Shown here: piece after piece, positions 25,185-34,111 of the stretch
How positions within the stretch are numbered: the first letter of the stretch is position 1
How the letters are laid out: each line of letters opens with the position of its first letter
DNA from: Actinomycetes bacterium
GTDB lineage: Bacteria > Actinomycetota > Actinomycetes > Actinomycetales > Microbacteriaceae
Reading direction: 5' to 3'
DNA length: 34,265 nucleotides
Assembly (NCBI GenBank): GCA_023450335.1
Contig: JAEXHA010000108.1
Coordinates: 1 to 34,265, forward strand
Notes under the pieces: model-generated
The model's input: the letters and a program-made list of their open reading frames with translations, nothing else
What the model was told of the DNA's origin: nothing
Database searches by the model: none
Program-made: the position numbers and the translations under genes

Positions 25185-26770
25185 CGGTCCGCGGGCTGCA
25201 TGGTCAGCCACGGGCGGCGGTCGGCCTGGATCGCCGGTTCGTCCGCGCGCTCCCAGCGTCCGGTATTGGCCGTCGGGAAGGACCCGTTGTACCAGGCGAT
25301 GGGCGCATAGAACATGAGCTCGGCGGCGCGGGACTGCACGGCCCGCAGCGCTTCGGCCCGCTGCTCGCGATCGCTGGTGTCCAGCGCGGCCGACGCGGCG
25401 GCGTCGATCTCCGCGTCGCACATGCCGGTGGGGTTGCGCCCGGACTGACGCTCTTCGTTGCACGCATACCAGTTCACGATGCCCAGACTGGGGTCGGGCC
25501 CGACCGGGGTGCGCACGAAGGCCAGGTCATAGTCGCCCTGGGCGTACACGCGATCGACGTAGGCCGCCCCGCCGACCCCGGTGAGCTTCGCATCGACCCC
25601 GATGTCGGCGAGCATCGAGGCGACCATCTCCACGCTGGAGACGACCTCGTGCAGAGCGTTGATGTAGAGCACCTCGAGGGTGAACCGGGTGCCATCGGCA
25701 TCGCGCGGGTACCCCGCCGCGTCGAGGGCGGCGTTGATCGCGTCGACGTCGCGGGGGAAGTCACGATCGAAGTCGACGTCCTTGTTGAGCGCCCACTCCA
25801 GCGAGTCGGGCATGAATCCGCGGGCCGGTTCGCCGACGCCCGACAGCGCCGTCTCGACGATGGCGTTGCGGTCCACGGCCGCGAAGACGGCCTTGCGCAC
25901 CTCGGGGTCGGCGAGCAGCTCGTTCTCCGTGTTCTGAATCATGACGATCGACTCGGGAAAGCTGCCCTTGGTCAGCAGCGACGTCTCCTCGGTCTCGGCG
26001 ACGCGTTCCTGCTGCGAGGGATGGAGCACGGCTTCATCGACCTCTCCGGCGAACAGCGCCTCCGAGCGTGCGCTGATGTCCGGGATGACGGTGTACACGG
26101 CACGCTCGACCTGCACGTCGCCGCCCCAGAAATCCGGGTTGGCGGCCAGGATGACCTGGGAGCCCTCGACATAATCGTCGAACATCATCGGTCCCGTACC
26201 CACGGGCTGGTTGTTGGCCGCGTTGGTCACGTAGTCGGTGCCTTCGTAGATGTGCCGGGGCAGCATGTACTGCGTCGACAGATTCTCCAGCAGCGGGCCG
26301 TAGGGCTTGCTCAGGCGGACCACGACAGTCGCCTCATCGACGATCTCGACAGATGCGATGCGTTCGGCCAGCTCGCTGCCGTACGCCTGCAGCGGCACGA
26401 TCTCGTCGAAGTTGAACTTCACATCCTCCGCGGTGAACGGCTCCCCGTCGTGCCAGGTCACGCCCGAACGCAGGTGCAGAGTCAGCTCGAGGCCGTCATC
26501 GCTGAGCTCCCATTCCTCGGCGAGCGCCGGCGAGAAGGTGAAGTCATCGGACATGTACACCAGAGGGTCGAGGATCTGCGCGCTGAACAGCCGGGGAGCC
26601 GATCCGACGGCCAGCTGCGAGTTGAGCCCGAAGTTCATCGGGTCGCCACCGACAACGCCGACCCAGGGGGGCTGTTCCGGCGCGGCGGACGCGCCGCATC
26701 CACTCAGGGCGATCGCCCCTGCCACCAGGGCGGCAAGCACCCCTGCCCGACGCTGTGTGTTGGTTCTCAT
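25181..26770 (-). CDS. ABC importer substrate-binding lipoprotein 2 (SBP_bac_5 family)
   Basis: A 529-residue receptor with lipobox ALSGC (lipidated Cys at 25). It is strongly similar along its length to the product at 28905-30488: both have GDPM, LFSAQILDPL, WHDGEPFTAEDVKF, QYMLP and IYEGTDY/LYEGTDY blocks and end with AELMF-APxAWYNGxFPT. No permease lies beside it, so it probably shares the importer encoded at 34094-30532. The ATG at 26770 has GGAGG eight bases upstream. Open frame further upstream lies inside the preceding gap and gene and lacks a signal sequence. Confidence 0.93.
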   Translation of the reverse strand: MRTNTQRRAGVLAALVAGAIALSGCGASAAPEQPPWVGVVGGDPMNFGLNSQLAVGSAPRLFSAQILDPLVYMSDDFTFSPALAEEWELSDDGLELTLHLRSGVTWHDGEPFTAEDVKFNFDEIVPLQAYGSELAERIASVEIVDEATVVVRLSKPYGPLLENLSTQYMLPRHIYEGTDYVTNAANNQPVGTGPMMFDDYVEGSQVILAANPDFWGGDVQVERAVYTVIPDISARSEALFAGEVDEAVLHPSQQERVAETEETSLLTKGSFPESIVMIQNTENELLADPEVRKAVFAAVDRNAIVETALSGVGEPARGFMPDSLEWALNKDVDFDRDFPRDVDAINAALDAAGYPRDADGTRFTLEVLYINALHEVVSSVEMVASMLADIGVDAKLTGVGGAAYVDRVYAQGDYDLAFVRTPVGPDPSLGIVNWYACNEERQSGRNPTGMCDAEIDAAASAALDTSDREQRAEALRAVQSRAAELMFYAPIAWYNGSFPTANTGRWERADEPAIQADRRPWLTMQPADR

Positions 26771-26804
26771 CTTCCTGACCTCCGATCGAAAAGCACGCGC
26801 GTCC

Positions 26805-27953
26805 TCACACGGTGAAGGTGCTGCGCGCGATGTGGCGTACGCCGCCATTGGCCTGCACGACGTCGTCGCGCCGGTTGAAGTAGTAGAGGACTCCCACCCG
26901 TCCGGGTTCGACCTCGAACGCATTGGGATAGCCGAGGTCCCAACTGCCGCCGTCGTCACGGACGATCAGCTCAGATCCCCACGTCCGGCCGCCGTCCTCA
27001 CTGACCACGGCACGGATGCCATAGGGGGCGAGGCGGTAGCCGTAGACGACGACCAGCCGGCCGTCGGCGAGCGCGACGAGACTCCCGGGAGCGCCGAAGT
27101 CGTTCACTCGCGAGAGGAACGCCCAGGTGCGCCCGCCGTCGTCGCTCGCGTACAGCTCGGTCCACATCACCCCCGTGGGGTCACGCTGGCTTCGCAGCGA
27201 ACACAGGATCCGGCCGTCCGGCAGGAGCACGCCGCGGGGGTAGAACCAGCGGTGCCCGCCGAACCGGTAGGTGCTCTGCCAATCGCCGTCGGCGGCGGCG
27301 AACGGATCGCGTTCGGGCGTCACGAACGAGAGGAAACGGAACGCGGTCCCGTCATCGGTGCTCGCGTAGACCAGCGGTCGCCGGTTCCAGCCGTCCTCGC
27401 TGATCGACGTGAGGAACAGGAGGGCCCGCCCATCCGGACGCACGAGGGTGGAATTGATCGCCGACAGCCCGTGCAGCCCGTCGAGCGGCAGCAGAGCGGA
27501 GGGCGTCCACGATCGGCCGGCATCCTGCGAGATACGGACGTAGGCGCGGGATTCGGGCGTCCCGAACCGGGTGCTGACATTGCCGACGAGCACTTCGGGG
27601 CGCGTGAGGTCGAACGGACCCCAGGCGGACAGATCCGTCGGACTTTCCTCGTCCGGCGTCACCCGCGGGTAGGTGTCGAACTCCGGCGGCCCCCACGACC
27701 GGCCGCGGTCGGCGGACCGGACAGTGACCATCCGGCTGCCGCGACCGAAGCGTTCACCGAGCTGGTCGTGGCTGAGCCCCGCGGGGTCGGCGTAGTCGAC
27801 ATCGAGGGACATGAAGTTCGCCACGAGGCCGGCTTCACCGGCATCCCAGAAACCCATCGTGTACGGCCACGCGCAGAACTGCGAGTCGTCGCGGTAGACG
27901 ACGTCGTGCTCGAGGTCGTCGGCGGGCCGGGGGCGGCTGTACGGCATCCCCAT
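26805..27953 (-). CDS. Asp-box beta-propeller protein 2 (sialidase/neuraminidase-fold)
   Basis: A 382-residue paralogue of the product at 24024-25184. Asp boxes are SADRGRSW (about 80), SQDAGRSW (about 142), SDDGGRTW and SEDGGRTW in the second half. Shared blocks with its paralogue include the N-terminal VVYR-DD-F-AWPY, SRVNDxGAPG, VYGYRLAP, WDLGYPxAxEVEPG and the final GGVRHIA. No signal peptide, no F/Y-R-I-P seen. Two ATGs are available (27953 and 27947); the first overlaps the amidohydrolase stop as TGATG and is preferred. The catalytic role is unknown. Confidence 0.8.
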   Translation of the reverse strand: MGMPYSRPRPADDLEHDVVYRDDSQFCAWPYTMGFWDAGEAGLVANFMSLDVDYADPAGLSHDQLGERFGRGSRMVTVRSADRGRSWGPPEFDTYPRVTPDEESPTDLSAWGPFDLTRPEVLVGNVSTRFGTPESRAYVRISQDAGRSWTPSALLPLDGLHGLSAINSTLVRPDGRALLFLTSISEDGWNRRPLVYASTDDGTAFRFLSFVTPERDPFAAADGDWQSTYRFGGHRWFYPRGVLLPDGRILCSLRSQRDPTGVMWTELYASDDGGRTWAFLSRVNDFGAPGSLVALADGRLVVVYGYRLAPYGIRAVVSEDGGRTWGSELIVRDDGGSWDLGYPNAFEVEPGRVGVLYYFNRRDDVVQANGGVRHIARSTFTV

Positions 27954-28867
27954 CAGCCGATGCCGTAAATGCGGGCGGCGTTGTCGTGGTGGAAGCGACG
28001 TGCTTCGTCGGGCGTGAGGAAGTCCGCCGCGGCCCGGGCCATGGTCGCCTTCTCGTCGTAGGACCAGAGCATGCTCTGCCCGACATCCGACCCCCACACC
28101 AGTCGATCAGGCCCGAACTCGTCGACCATGCGGCGCACCACGTGCGCGGCGCGCACCTTCTCGGCCTCGAACCGCTCCATGTTGATCTCGGTGATCTTGA
28201 AGTGCACATTGGGCGCGTCGCGCAGCACCGAGATCGTCGTGTCGATGCCGAAGTGCGGTGGGCCGGGCAGCTCGACAGCCTCACCGGCATCCCGGGCCAA
28301 TCCCACCTCGTACTGCGACATCCCGTACGGCATGCCGCCGTGGTCGAGGAGGATCGGCAGGTCCGGGAACTGCTGCGCGATGATGCGGATCAATGGGAGC
28401 AGGTAAGCCAGCTGGTTGCGGAACAGGATCAGGGTCATGGGCGTGCCCAGCTCGGCGCACGTCTTCCACACCTCCATCGCCTGCGGCGAGCTCACCCACG
28501 CCGTATCGAGGATCCACGGGCGAAGGTGTGCCATCCGGAACCCGCGGACATGGTCGTTGCGCACCATGTCGCGGTAGCGGTCCGGGGTCTGCGGATCTTG
28601 GGGATCGAGGATGACGACCGGGTGCAGGCGATCGGGGTGCCGGCGTGCGGAGTCGAGGATGTAGCTGTTGTCATACCCGTACAGATGGCCGCGCTGGACG
28701 AGGCACGCGTTGCTCACGCCCTGGGCGTCCATCATCGCGATGAGGTCGTCCACGGTCACGGTGTAGTCGGGCTTGCGCGGGACCGGCAGGTCGGCACGCA
28801 GGGGTGTCGGGCGGTAGGTGTCCCAGTCATCGGAGATGAGATGGGCGTGGGTGTCGAACAGGGTCAT
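27953..28867 (-). CDS. Amidohydrolase-2 family metal-dependent hydrolase or decarboxylase
   Basis: A 304-residue TIM-barrel protein of the amidohydrolase-2 family, which includes gamma-resorcylate and ACMS decarboxylases and lactonase-like hydrolases. The first metal motif HAH is at residues 7-9 (DTHAHL), a later His is in LLDHGG (H176), and the strand-8 Asp is in WGSDVG (D261). The strand-5 segment reads MTLILFRN, where many members have a His, so metal binding may be altered. No signal peptide. It sits between binding protein 3 and propeller gene 2 in one operon. The ATG at 28867 has only a weak AGAAG ribosome site. Confidence 0.88.
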   Translation of the reverse strand: MTLFDTHAHLISDDWDTYRPTPLRADLPVPRKPDYTVTVDDLIAMMDAQGVSNACLVQRGHLYGYDNSYILDSARRHPDRLHPVVILDPQDPQTPDRYRDMVRNDHVRGFRMAHLRPWILDTAWVSSPQAMEVWKTCAELGTPMTLILFRNQLAYLLPLIRIIAQQFPDLPILLDHGGMPYGMSQYEVGLARDAGEAVELPGPPHFGIDTTISVLRDAPNVHFKITEINMERFEAEKVRAAHVVRRMVDEFGPDRLVWGSDVGQSMLWSYDEKATMARAAADFLTPDEARRFHHDNAARIYGIG

Positions 28868-28904
28868 CAATCGTCTTCTCTCGTCGTGTGGTGCGGGATG
28901 CCGG

Positions 28905-30488
28905 TCAGCCGACGTACTCCATCGACTCCCAGGGCAGTCGCTCCGCCATGAGCTCACGCTTCTCCTGGCCTTTCCAGCGGAAGGAGTTGATCGTGGGGAA
29001 CGCGCCGTTGTACCAGGCCAGCGGGGCATTGAACATGAGTTCGGCGGCCCGGGCCTGCAGCTTCTTCAGGGCCGCGCCGCGCTGCTCACGGTCGGACGTG
29101 TCCAGGGCTGCCTCGGCGGCCTGCTGGATCTCGTCGTCGCACACCCCGGACGGGTTGAACCCGACGCGGCGGTCTTCGTTGCACTCGAAGTAGCGGACGA
29201 CACCCAGGCTCGGATCGGCGCCGAGGTTGGCCCGCACGAACGCGAGATCGAAGTCGCCCTTGGTGTAGACCAATTCGCTGTACTGCGCTCCGCCGACCGG
29301 CACGAGTTCGAACTCGATGCCCAGCTCCCGGAACATCGACTGGACCATCTCGACGGCCGAGACGACCTCGGTGAGGGTCAGGATGTAGACGACCTTCAGG
29401 GTGAAGCGGGTGCCGTCCGCTCCGCGGACGAACCCCGCCTCATCGAGCGCGCGGTTGGCCGCCTCGACGTCGTAGGGGAACAGTTCGTCGAAGTCGATCC
29501 CTTCGTCGACGGCCCAGCCGAGGGAGTCGGGCAGGAATGTCGTGGCCACCGAGCCGACGCCCGACATCGCGGTCTCGGCGATGGCGTGCCGGTCCATCGC
29601 GCCGAACAGCGCCCGGCGGACGGCGGCATCGTTGAGCTCTTCGCTCTCGGTGTTGAAGATGATGATGTCGTCCTGCGGGAACTCGCCGTCGGTCAACAGC
29701 TCGGTGTCGGGGTCGCTGCCGACCTCATCCATCTGCGAAGGATCGAGGATCGCCTGGTCGATCTCGTCGGCGAACAGAGCCTGGGCGCGGCTGTTGGGGT
29801 CGGCGATGGTCGAGTACACGGCGCGGTCCACCTTGCTCTCGCCGCCCCAGTAGCCGGGGTTCTTGACCAGCACGACCTCCTTGCCCGGGGTGTACGAGTC
29901 GTACTTCATCGGGCCGGTGCCGATGAGCTCGTTGTTGGCCTCGTTGGTCAGATAGTCGGTGCCTTCGTAGAGGTGCTTGGGCAGCATGTACTGCTGCGAG
30001 ACCGTCTCGACGAGCGGTCCGTACGGCTCGGACAGGTGCAGGGCGACGGTGTCATCGTCGACGATCTCGGTCGAGTCGAGTCGCTGGGCCAGCTGCGATC
30101 CGGAGATGCTCATCGGCACGAGCTCGTCGAAGGCGAACTTGACGTCTTCGGCCGTGAACGGCTCCCCGTCGTGCCACATCACGTCGTGCCGCAGATCCAT
30201 CGTGAACGTGCGGCCGTCCTCGCTGAGCTCCCATTCGGTGGCGAGGCCGGGACTGGTCTCATAGTCGCCGTTCATGAAGATGAGCGGGTCGAGGATCTGC
30301 GCGCTGAACAGGCTCGGCACCGTACCCGGGGTGAACTGCGCGTTCAGCCCGGTGGTCATCGGGTCGCCGTTCATGGCGCCGACCCACACGCGCTCGCCGG
30401 CCGCCTCTCCCCCGCCGCCGGAGCATGCGGTCAAGACGAGGGCGATCGCGGCCAGTGCTGCCGCGGCGGACTTCCGGGTGGCTGTCAT
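28905..30488 (-). CDS. ABC importer substrate-binding lipoprotein 3 (SBP_bac_5 family)
   Basis: A 527-residue receptor with lipobox VLTAC (Cys at 22) followed by a Gly-rich tether. It is the paralogue of the product at 25181-26770 and directly follows the two ATPase and two permease genes, so it is the primary receptor of that importer. A second ATG upstream (30530) would add 14 residues before the signal; the ATG at 30488 is preferred because AAGGAG lies eight bases before it. Family blocks WHDGEPFTAEDVKF and GTGPMKYDSY are clear. Confidence 0.94.
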   Translation of the reverse strand: MTATRKSAAAALAAIALVLTACSGGGGEAAGERVWVGAMNGDPMTTGLNAQFTPGTVPSLFSAQILDPLIFMNGDYETSPGLATEWELSEDGRTFTMDLRHDVMWHDGEPFTAEDVKFAFDELVPMSISGSQLAQRLDSTEIVDDDTVALHLSEPYGPLVETVSQQYMLPKHLYEGTDYLTNEANNELIGTGPMKYDSYTPGKEVVLVKNPGYWGGESKVDRAVYSTIADPNSRAQALFADEIDQAILDPSQMDEVGSDPDTELLTDGEFPQDDIIIFNTESEELNDAAVRRALFGAMDRHAIAETAMSGVGSVATTFLPDSLGWAVDEGIDFDELFPYDVEAANRALDEAGFVRGADGTRFTLKVVYILTLTEVVSAVEMVQSMFRELGIEFELVPVGGAQYSELVYTKGDFDLAFVRANLGADPSLGVVRYFECNEDRRVGFNPSGVCDDEIQQAAEAALDTSDREQRGAALKKLQARAAELMFNAPLAWYNGAFPTINSFRWKGQEKRELMAERLPWESMEYVG

Positions 30489-30531
30489 CGAGGTGTCTCC
30501 TTCTTGCGGCGGCGTCAGTGCCGGCGTCATG

Positions 30532-31311
30532 TCATGTGGTGGGTGCGAGCGTGGGCGCTGCAGCGAGCAGCATCTGGGTATACGGGTGTTCCGGGGACTG
30601 AAAGATGCGGTCTTTCGGGCCTTCCTCCACGACGCGGCCGTGTCGCATCACGTACACGCGGTCGGCGACCTTCTCCACGACGGGCAGGTCGTGGGTGATG
30701 AACACGAAGCCGACGCCGAGACGGTCCTTCAGGTCGACCATGACCCGCAGGACGCCCGCCTTCACCGACGCGTCCAGCGCCGAGACGGCCTCGTCGGCGA
30801 CGATGATCCGCGGGTCCAGCGCCAGCGCCCGGGCGATGAGCACGCGTTGGCGCTGGCCACCGGACAGCTCGTGGGGGAAGCGGTCCATGAACCGGCCGGC
30901 CGGCGACATGCCGACCAGGTCCAGGGTCTGCGCGATCTTCGCTCTCACGTCTGGGCCGCGGGCGATGTCGTGCAGCCGGATCACTTCGCCGATCGTGCGA
31001 TCGACGCGCTTGCGCGGATTGAGCGAGCCGGCCGGGTCCTGCAGCACGGCCTGCACCTGCCGGCGGTAGCCGCGGGTGTCGGCGGAGTTCAACGCGCGGA
31101 CCTCGCGCCCGTCCAGCAGGACCGACCCGGACGTGGGCGTGATCAGGTCGAGCAGCATGCGGGCGACGGTGCTCTTGCCGCTGCCGCTCTCACCGACGAT
31201 GGCGACGAACTCGCCCGGTGCCGCCTGCAGCGAGACGTCGTCGACGGCCACCACCGGTGCCGCCGATCGCCGGCCGCGGAACACCTTGGACACGTTGCGC
31301 GCTTCAAGCAT
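30532..31311 (-). CDS. ABC importer ATPase (OppF/DppF-like)
   Basis: A 259-residue nucleotide-binding subunit with Walker A GESGSGKST (about 40-48), LQDPAGSLNPRKRV, signature LSGGQRQR, Walker B IIVADEAVSALD and FITHDL. In Walker B the usual DEP is DEA, a frequent change with the catalytic Glu kept. Its ATG lies within the end of the preceding ATPase gene (8-base overlap). Forms the ATPase pair with that gene. The C terminus is short, without an extended oligopeptide-ATPase tail. Confidence 0.93.
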   Translation of the reverse strand: MLEARNVSKVFRGRRSAAPVVAVDDVSLQAAPGEFVAIVGESGSGKSTVARMLLDLITPTSGSVLLDGREVRALNSADTRGYRRQVQAVLQDPAGSLNPRKRVDRTIGEVIRLHDIARGPDVRAKIAQTLDLVGMSPAGRFMDRFPHELSGGQRQRVLIARALALDPRIIVADEAVSALDASVKAGVLRVMVDLKDRLGVGFVFITHDLPVVEKVADRVYVMRHGRVVEEGPKDRIFQSPEHPYTQMLLAAAPTLAPTT

Positions 31312-32188
31312 CGGTCATCATCTCCGCCAGCTCGCGCCGCAGTTGCGGCGGCATCGAATACAGTTCGACCCCGGGGTCGGTGAGGCTGCGCACGCTGCGG
31401 ATGAGGGCCTTCGTGTAGGGATGCCGGGGGCTGTGCAGCACCTGCGCGGTCGGCCCCTCCTCCACGATGCGCCCGGCGTACATGACGTACACGCGGTCCG
31501 TCATCCCGGCCACCACCGCCAGATCGTGGGAGATCAGCAGCAGCGAGGTGTTGAGCTGGGCCACCGTCTCGGCGAGGGTGCGCAGCACGTGAGCCTGCAC
31601 CGTGGCATCCAGCGCCGTGGTGGGCTCGTCGGCGATGACCACCGACGGCAGCTTCGCGATGGCCATCGCAATGAGCGCACGCTGACGCATGCCGCCGCTC
31701 AGCTCGTGCGGAAAGCTCGCCGCCGCCCGCTCGGCGTCGTCGAGGCCGGCCTGCCGGAGGAAGTCGAGCGTCGCGGCGTCGCGCGCGGCCGAAGCGGCCA
31801 CCCGGCGACGAGGAATGGACTCGGCGACCTGCGCACCGACCCGCATCGTCGGGTTGAGGAAGGTGAGCGGATCCTGGAAGATCATTCCGACGCTGGTGCG
31901 GCGCACGTCATCCCACGCCGCCTGCGGCGCTCCCACGAGCTCTTTCCCGCCGATCCGGATCGACCCGGCCACCCGCACCCGCGGGGATGTGGGCAGCAGG
32001 CCGGCGATGGCCCGTCCGGTCACGGATTTGCCGGAGCCCGATTCGCCGACCAACCCCACCCGCTCTCCGTCGCGGATGACGAGGTCGACCCGGTGCACGG
32101 CTTCGATCTCACTCTTGGCCCCCGTCGGGAGCCACACCTGCAGCCCGCTCACCTCGACGAACGGCGTGGATGCCGCATCGGCCATCAC
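31304..32188 (-). CDS. ABC importer ATPase (OppD/DppD-like)
   Basis: A 294-residue nucleotide-binding subunit with Walker A GESGSGKSV (about 46-54), IFQDPLTFLNPTMRVG, signature LSGGMRQR, Walker B VVIADEPTTALD and LLISHDL. The C-terminal part after the core (SPRHPYTKALIRSVRSL) is the oligopeptide-ATPase extension. Starts: GTG at 32188, overlapping the permease stop as GTGA, or the next codon, ATG at 32185. Either gives essentially the same protein. Confidence 0.93.
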   Translation of the reverse strand: MMADAASTPFVEVSGLQVWLPTGAKSEIEAVHRVDLVIRDGERVGLVGESGSGKSVTGRAIAGLLPTSPRVRVAGSIRIGGKELVGAPQAAWDDVRRTSVGMIFQDPLTFLNPTMRVGAQVAESIPRRRVAASAARDAATLDFLRQAGLDDAERAAASFPHELSGGMRQRALIAMAIAKLPSVVIADEPTTALDATVQAHVLRTLAETVAQLNTSLLLISHDLAVVAGMTDRVYVMYAGRIVEEGPTAQVLHSPRHPYTKALIRSVRSLTDPGVELYSMPPQLRRELAEMMTDA

Positions 32189-33111
32189 TTGACCCTCCCC
32201 ACCGTCGGGTTGAACGCATCGTTCAGGGCATCACCGAGCATGTTCACGGCCAGCACGATCACGAAGATGCATCCGCCCGGGAACACGGCGAGCCACCAGG
32301 CGTCGTTCATGTACGACTGCGCGGAGTTCAGCAGCGCACCCCAGCTCGGTGCGCTGGGGTCGCCGACGCCGAGGTAGGCCAAGCCCGATTCGATGAGGAT
32401 CGCCCGGCCGACGGTCATGCTCGTGGCCACCAGCACGGCGGGCATGAGGTTGGGGATGACGTCGGAGCGGATGATCCGCAATCCGCTGAAGCCGGCGGCC
32501 CGAGCCGACTCGACGTAGCCGAGCTCGGAGATGCGCATCGCCTCGGCGCGGACGATTCTCGCCACGCCGGGCCACATCGTGATGGCGAGGATCGCGACGA
32601 GGATCCAGATGTTCGCTCCGAGCATCGCCGCGGCGATCAGGGTGAGCACGATGCCGGGCAGCACCTGGAAGAACTCGGCGACCTTCACTATGACCAGGTC
32701 CATCACGCTGCCGTAGTATCCGGCGAGTCCGCCGATGATCAGCCCGATGGTCATGCACAGCAGCGCGACGCTGAACCCGACCAGCAGCGAGATCTGCCCG
32801 CCGTGCACCACCCGGGCGAGATAGTCGCGCCCCAGCATGTCCGTGCCGAGCAGATGCTCACCGCCGGGCGGCAGGAGCTTCGGGTAGCTCGTCGCGATCG
32901 GATCGACGACGAAGAACGGTCCGATGGTCGCGATCAGCGTGAAGATGACGAGCACCGGAATGAACACGACGGCGGCAGGCGTCCGGAAGAACGTGCGCCA
33001 CGCGGCGCGCGATCCCCCCGCTCGCCGGGGCGACGCGGCATCCGATTCCGCGCTCACGCCCGGCGGGGTCTCCACCAGCTCGGTGGACCCATCCAGCTGT
33101 TCGACGGTCAT
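32185..33111 (-). CDS. ABC importer permease (DppC/OppC-like)
   Basis: A 308-residue permease. A polar N-terminal stretch of about 40 residues precedes the first helix (about 48-70), followed by the DppC-type loop HLLGTDMLGRDYLARVVHGG and five further helices; the coupling loop is YVESARAAGFSGLRIIRSDVIPN. The ATG at 33111 overlaps the stop of the DppB-like gene (ATGA). Upstream open frame is inside that gene. It partners the permease at 33108-34094. Confidence 0.93.
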   Translation of the reverse strand: MTVEQLDGSTELVETPPGVSAESDAASPRRAGGSRAAWRTFFRTPAAVVFIPVLVIFTLIATIGPFFVVDPIATSYPKLLPPGGEHLLGTDMLGRDYLARVVHGGQISLLVGFSVALLCMTIGLIIGGLAGYYGSVMDLVIVKVAEFFQVLPGIVLTLIAAAMLGANIWILVAILAITMWPGVARIVRAEAMRISELGYVESARAAGFSGLRIIRSDVIPNLMPAVLVATSMTVGRAILIESGLAYLGVGDPSAPSWGALLNSAQSYMNDAWWLAVFPGGCIFVIVLAVNMLGDALNDAFNPTVGRVK

Positions 33112-34094
33112 CGGGCGACCTCCTGTCGGCGGGGGATGAACCGCGCCCGCAGGCGTGGGTCGACCAGGCCGTAGACCAGGTCGGTGAGGATGTTGACGAT
33201 GATGATCGTGACGGTGAGCACGATGACGATGCCGAGCGCGACCATGTTGTTCTTGCGCTCGATGGCGTCGAAGAACAGCAGCCCCATGCCCGGCCACCCG
33301 AACACCCGCTCGACGAGCACAGACCCGGCCAAGATGGTCCCGAGGCTGTAGCCGGCGACGGAGATCATCGGCAGCAGTGCGTTGGGCGCGGCGTGCCGCC
33401 ACAGCACGCGTCGCGAGGACAGGCCCTTCGATCGGGCCGCGTCGATGAAGTCCTGCCCGAGCGATTCGATCATCGATGAGCGCATGATGCGCGTCTTGTA
33501 GGCGAGTTCGGTGGTGGCCATCGTGATCACCGGGAGCACGAGGTAGGAGAGGCGGATGCCGGTCTGCCCATACGGCGCCATGCCACCGGTGGGCAGCCAT
33601 CCCAACCAGATCGAGAACACCAGGATCAGCAGCATGCCGAGCCAGAAGTTCGGCACCGAGAACAGGCCGACCGCGGTGCCCGAGATGCCGCCGTCCAGCC
33701 AGCGCTTCCGGGTCCGCGCGGCGATCGAGCCGAGGACGATGCCCCCGACCGTGGCCAGCAGGAACGCAGGGAAAGCCAGGGCGAGCGTGTTGCCGGCGCG
33801 GCTGAGGATGAGATCGAGCACCGGCTGCGCGTTGGTGGCGTAGGAATAGCCGAGATCGCCCATGAACACATTGCCGAGGTAGGTGATGTACCGCACGAAC
33901 AGCGGCCGATCCAGTCCGTAGGCGGCCACGAGCTGCTCGCGCACCGCGTCGGAGATCGGGACATCACCCACGAGTGCCTGCACCGGGTCGCCGGGAGCGA
34001 TCTCCAGCAGGAAGAACAGCACGGTGATCACCGCGACGAACAGCAGCAGGGAGGAGAACAGGAGCTTGCCCACATGCACGAGCCAGACTTTCAC
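33108..34094 (-). CDS. ABC importer permease (DppB/OppB-like), first gene of long operon
   Basis: A 328-residue permease with a helix at about 10-31, the DppB external loop (YGLDRPLFVRYITYLGNVFMGDLGYS) and five later helices, with the coupling loop RSSMIESLGQDFIDAARSKGLSS. It starts with GTG at 34094, with GAGAGG seven bases upstream. It heads the eleven-gene minus-strand operon that ends with SDR 2 at 21402, and its promoter carries a copy of the 15-bp site. Confidence 0.93.
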   Translation of the reverse strand: MKVWLVHVGKLLFSSLLLFVAVITVLFFLLEIAPGDPVQALVGDVPISDAVREQLVAAYGLDRPLFVRYITYLGNVFMGDLGYSYATNAQPVLDLILSRAGNTLALAFPAFLLATVGGIVLGSIAARTRKRWLDGGISGTAVGLFSVPNFWLGMLLILVFSIWLGWLPTGGMAPYGQTGIRLSYLVLPVITMATTELAYKTRIMRSSMIESLGQDFIDAARSKGLSSRRVLWRHAAPNALLPMISVAGYSLGTILAGSVLVERVFGWPGMGLLFFDAIERKNNMVALGIVIVLTVTIIIVNILTDLVYGLVDPRLRARFIPRRQEVAR

Positions 34095-34111
34095 ACGACA
34101 ACCTCTCTGTT

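Noticed and set aside
24024..27953. Secreted sialidases acting on host glycans
   Set aside because: Asp boxes suggest the fold, but neither protein has a signal peptide or a visible F/Y-R-I-P motif, and no sialic acid catabolic gene is nearby.
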